This document shows positions 62,719 through 64,000 of a stretch of 64,000 bases of DNA, piece after piece. Each line of letters starts with the position of its first letter. Position 1 is the first letter of the stretch. The notes below the pieces were generated by a model. It worked only from the letters and a program-made list of their open reading frames with translations, was not told where the DNA came from and did no database searches. Where the stretch lies: NCBI GenBank assembly GCA_902500995.1, contig CABVSR010000004.1, positions 1 to 64,000 on the forward strand, given 5' to 3'. The translations under genes and the position numbers were made by a program. Origin of the DNA: an uncultured Nitrospira sp. (GTDB taxonomy: Bacteria > Nitrospirota > Nitrospiria > Nitrospirales > Nitrospiraceae).

Positions 62719-63831
62719 CTAGTACACCATCGTCGTTAGCGACAGCGGCCCGACCGCCGTCTTGTCCAGCACCTTGACCGCCATCCGGCCGATGACACGC
62801 CCGTCTTCGACTTCTACATCAACCCGCCAATCCCCCGGATCGAGTCCCTCCTTGAAGGTGTAGGCACGATAGCCTCCCTCCCGACCGCCGGAAATCTTGA
62901 GTGGAATGCGGTCTGCGTCGGTGAAGGGCTGCGCGGAGTCCGAACGGTAATACCAGTGATGATAGATGGTCGTCTTGAGCGCCACGGGCGCAAATACCGC
63001 CGTGAAGCAATAGATGGGATCGTCGGCCGGGATGACGCTGTCTGAACTTTTCCAGACCTCGTACCAGGATTTTTCAAAGCTCAGTTCATACCGGTCCCCC
63101 GAACGCTTCACCTCATGATACATCCCACCGTGTTTCAAGGAGAGCGGCACGGGGGGAATCCAGTTCATGAAGTAGAAGCCGACCAGTAGCCCGATGAGAC
63201 CCAGCGCCGGCGCGCCGGCCCACATCGCCTCGCGCGTCGTCCGGGCGGCATTGTTCCAGTAGATCAATTGTACGACGCGCAGGATGACCAGCACAGTCAG
63301 CATGGCGCCGGCCAAAAAGATCGCCGCATTCATCCATCCGGTCATGACAGGCAGAAAAAAGGTGAAGAACGCGAAGCACACCAGGGCGTAGAGGCTGACC
63401 AGCAACTGCACGTTCGACAGGCGACTACGGAGAAATTCGTTCGCTACAAGGAACGCCACCAGGACGCAGAAGAACACGGCCGTCCCCGCGAAGGTCGCGC
63501 TTCGGGAATAAAAAATCGTATAGGCGCTGAACAGGCTGCCGAGCAGGAACTGTATGGCCATCGGCGCATAGGGCTTGGCCTGCACGACCCATTTCATGAA
63601 GAACGGCGCCTTGGGTGGCAGATCGTCGACCGTGGCCTCTTGTGTTCCCAATCGTCCGGTCAGCACGATGAGAAAACCCAGCAGAGTCAGATAGGCGAGC
63701 AGCAACAGGTTGTCCCGCAGACGGTCGATCCGCGTCAGCACCAGCGTGTCGTACGTCACGCCGCTAAAGAAAAACAGGGGTGGCAAGTAGGGCTTGCCCA
63801 GGACCGATTGGAAACGTTGCAATGAGACCAT
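62719..63831 (-). CDS. Polytopic membrane protein with C-terminal DUF2914 domain
   Basis: A 370-residue protein with about seven hydrophobic helices in residues 15-235, then a soluble domain of about 120 residues (FTAVFAPVALKTTIYHHWYY, GGREGGYRAYTFKEGLDPG, GRMAVKVLD) that matches DUF2914. Function unknown. No strong Shine-Dalgarno precedes the ATG at 63831. It precedes the DUF2167-M50 pair on the same strand. Confidence 0.8.
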   Translation of the reverse strand: MVSLQRFQSVLGKPYLPPLFFFSGVTYDTLVLTRIDRLRDNLLLLAYLTLLGFLIVLTGRLGTQEATVDDLPPKAPFFMKWVVQAKPYAPMAIQFLLGSLFSAYTIFYSRSATFAGTAVFFCVLVAFLVANEFLRSRLSNVQLLVSLYALVCFAFFTFFLPVMTGWMNAAIFLAGAMLTVLVILRVVQLIYWNNAARTTREAMWAGAPALGLIGLLVGFYFMNWIPPVPLSLKHGGMYHEVKRSGDRYELSFEKSWYEVWKSSDSVIPADDPIYCFTAVFAPVALKTTIYHHWYYRSDSAQPFTDADRIPLKISGGREGGYRAYTFKEGLDPGDWRVDVEVEDGRVIGRMAVKVLDKTAVGPLSLTTMVY

Positions 63832-63885
63832 GCGCTAGATTTCAGGAGATGCGGGCGAATGTCAAACGAAGAGCGGATTCGGGGC

Positions 63886-64000
63886 CGAATCGAAACGCGG
63901 CCTTGCCCAAGGCAAGGCCGCAGCAAGTGAGAGGGCGCGGCGTACGTGTCCGATACGTCGAACCCTGGAACGACGCGAGCACGCCGCCGAACATCACCCT
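63886..64000. repeat. Diverged 127-bp repeat, copy D, cut by the window edge
   Basis: Shares CAAGGCCGCAG, GGCGTAC and TACGTCG with the other copies at matching spacings. The centre CGTA / TACG (63941-63957) predicts an element of 63886-64012. An additional 11-base hairpin GCGGCCTTGCC-CAA-GGCAAGGCCGC lies at 63897-63921. Confidence 0.6.

Overview
The window looks like a chromosomal stretch of a Nitrospira-like bacterium (phylum Nitrospirota). This is inferred from the GC-rich coding style, a Gram-negative gene set (FtsQ/L/I plus DivIVA, type IV pilus genes, RND efflux) and the mixture of Nitrospira-typical hypothetical proteins. No rRNA or tRNA gene is visible to confirm it. Almost everything from 1 to 52.2 kb is read from the minus strand; after that the strands alternate. 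No prophage, IS element or CRISPR array is seen.

Region 1 (0-7.4 kb, minus): prs and ispE, then a PilR/PilS two-component pair and pilC, then pgsA. Good sigma70-type promoters are visible for prs, pilC and pgsA. A small unknown gene (7559-7879, plus) diverges from pgsA. Region 2 (7.9-30.0 kb, minus) is a complete division and cell-wall (dcw) cluster. In transcription order it runs rsmH-ftsL-ftsI-murE-murF-mraY-murD-ftsW-murG-murC-murB-ddl-ftsQ-ftsA-ftsZ, followed by pgeF-yggS-proC-yggT-divIVA and a serine hydrolase. There is no mraZ. The cluster starts from a strong promoter (TTGACA-16-TATACT) with a tight group of DnaA boxes about 75-110 bp upstream. FtsZ carries two copies of its conserved C-terminal peptide.

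Region 3 (30.3-37.1 kb): asnS, a secreted protein of unknown function, a seven-repeat Asp-box lipoprotein, yajQ, cstA and a PilZ protein. Region 4 (37.4-46.5 kb, minus) is a surface-glycan cluster: GT39-type membrane transferase, a LarA-like racemase, four other glycosyltransferases and a Wzx-type flippase. Region 5 (46.8-52.2 kb, minus) is one operon with a TATAAT promoter and a terminator. It encodes split phosphonopyruvate decarboxylase, a PhnW-like transaminase, a PntC/LicC-like nucleotidyltransferase, a nucleotidyltransferase-CDP-alcohol phosphotransferase fusion and a UPF0104 membrane protein. This reads as synthesis of 2-aminoethylphosphonate and its transfer to a lipid or alcohol headgroup, but PEP mutase is absent from the window.

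Region 6 (52.3-58.7 kb, plus): two tandem secreted paralogues, then a TetR regulator with operator, a membrane fusion protein and an RND pump. Region 7 (58.7-64 kb) holds an SCP2-domain protein, an unusual SpeD-like protein, a zinc-ribbon miniprotein, a flavin reductase, an M50 protease, a DUF2167 protein and a DUF2914 protein.

A family of about 127-bp palindromic repeats occurs four times (33907, 58741, 60068 and a partial copy at 63886). Three copies end exactly at the TAG stop codon of a neighbouring minus-strand gene. With the FtsZ double peptide, the DnaA-box group and the phosphonate operon, this is the most interesting material here.
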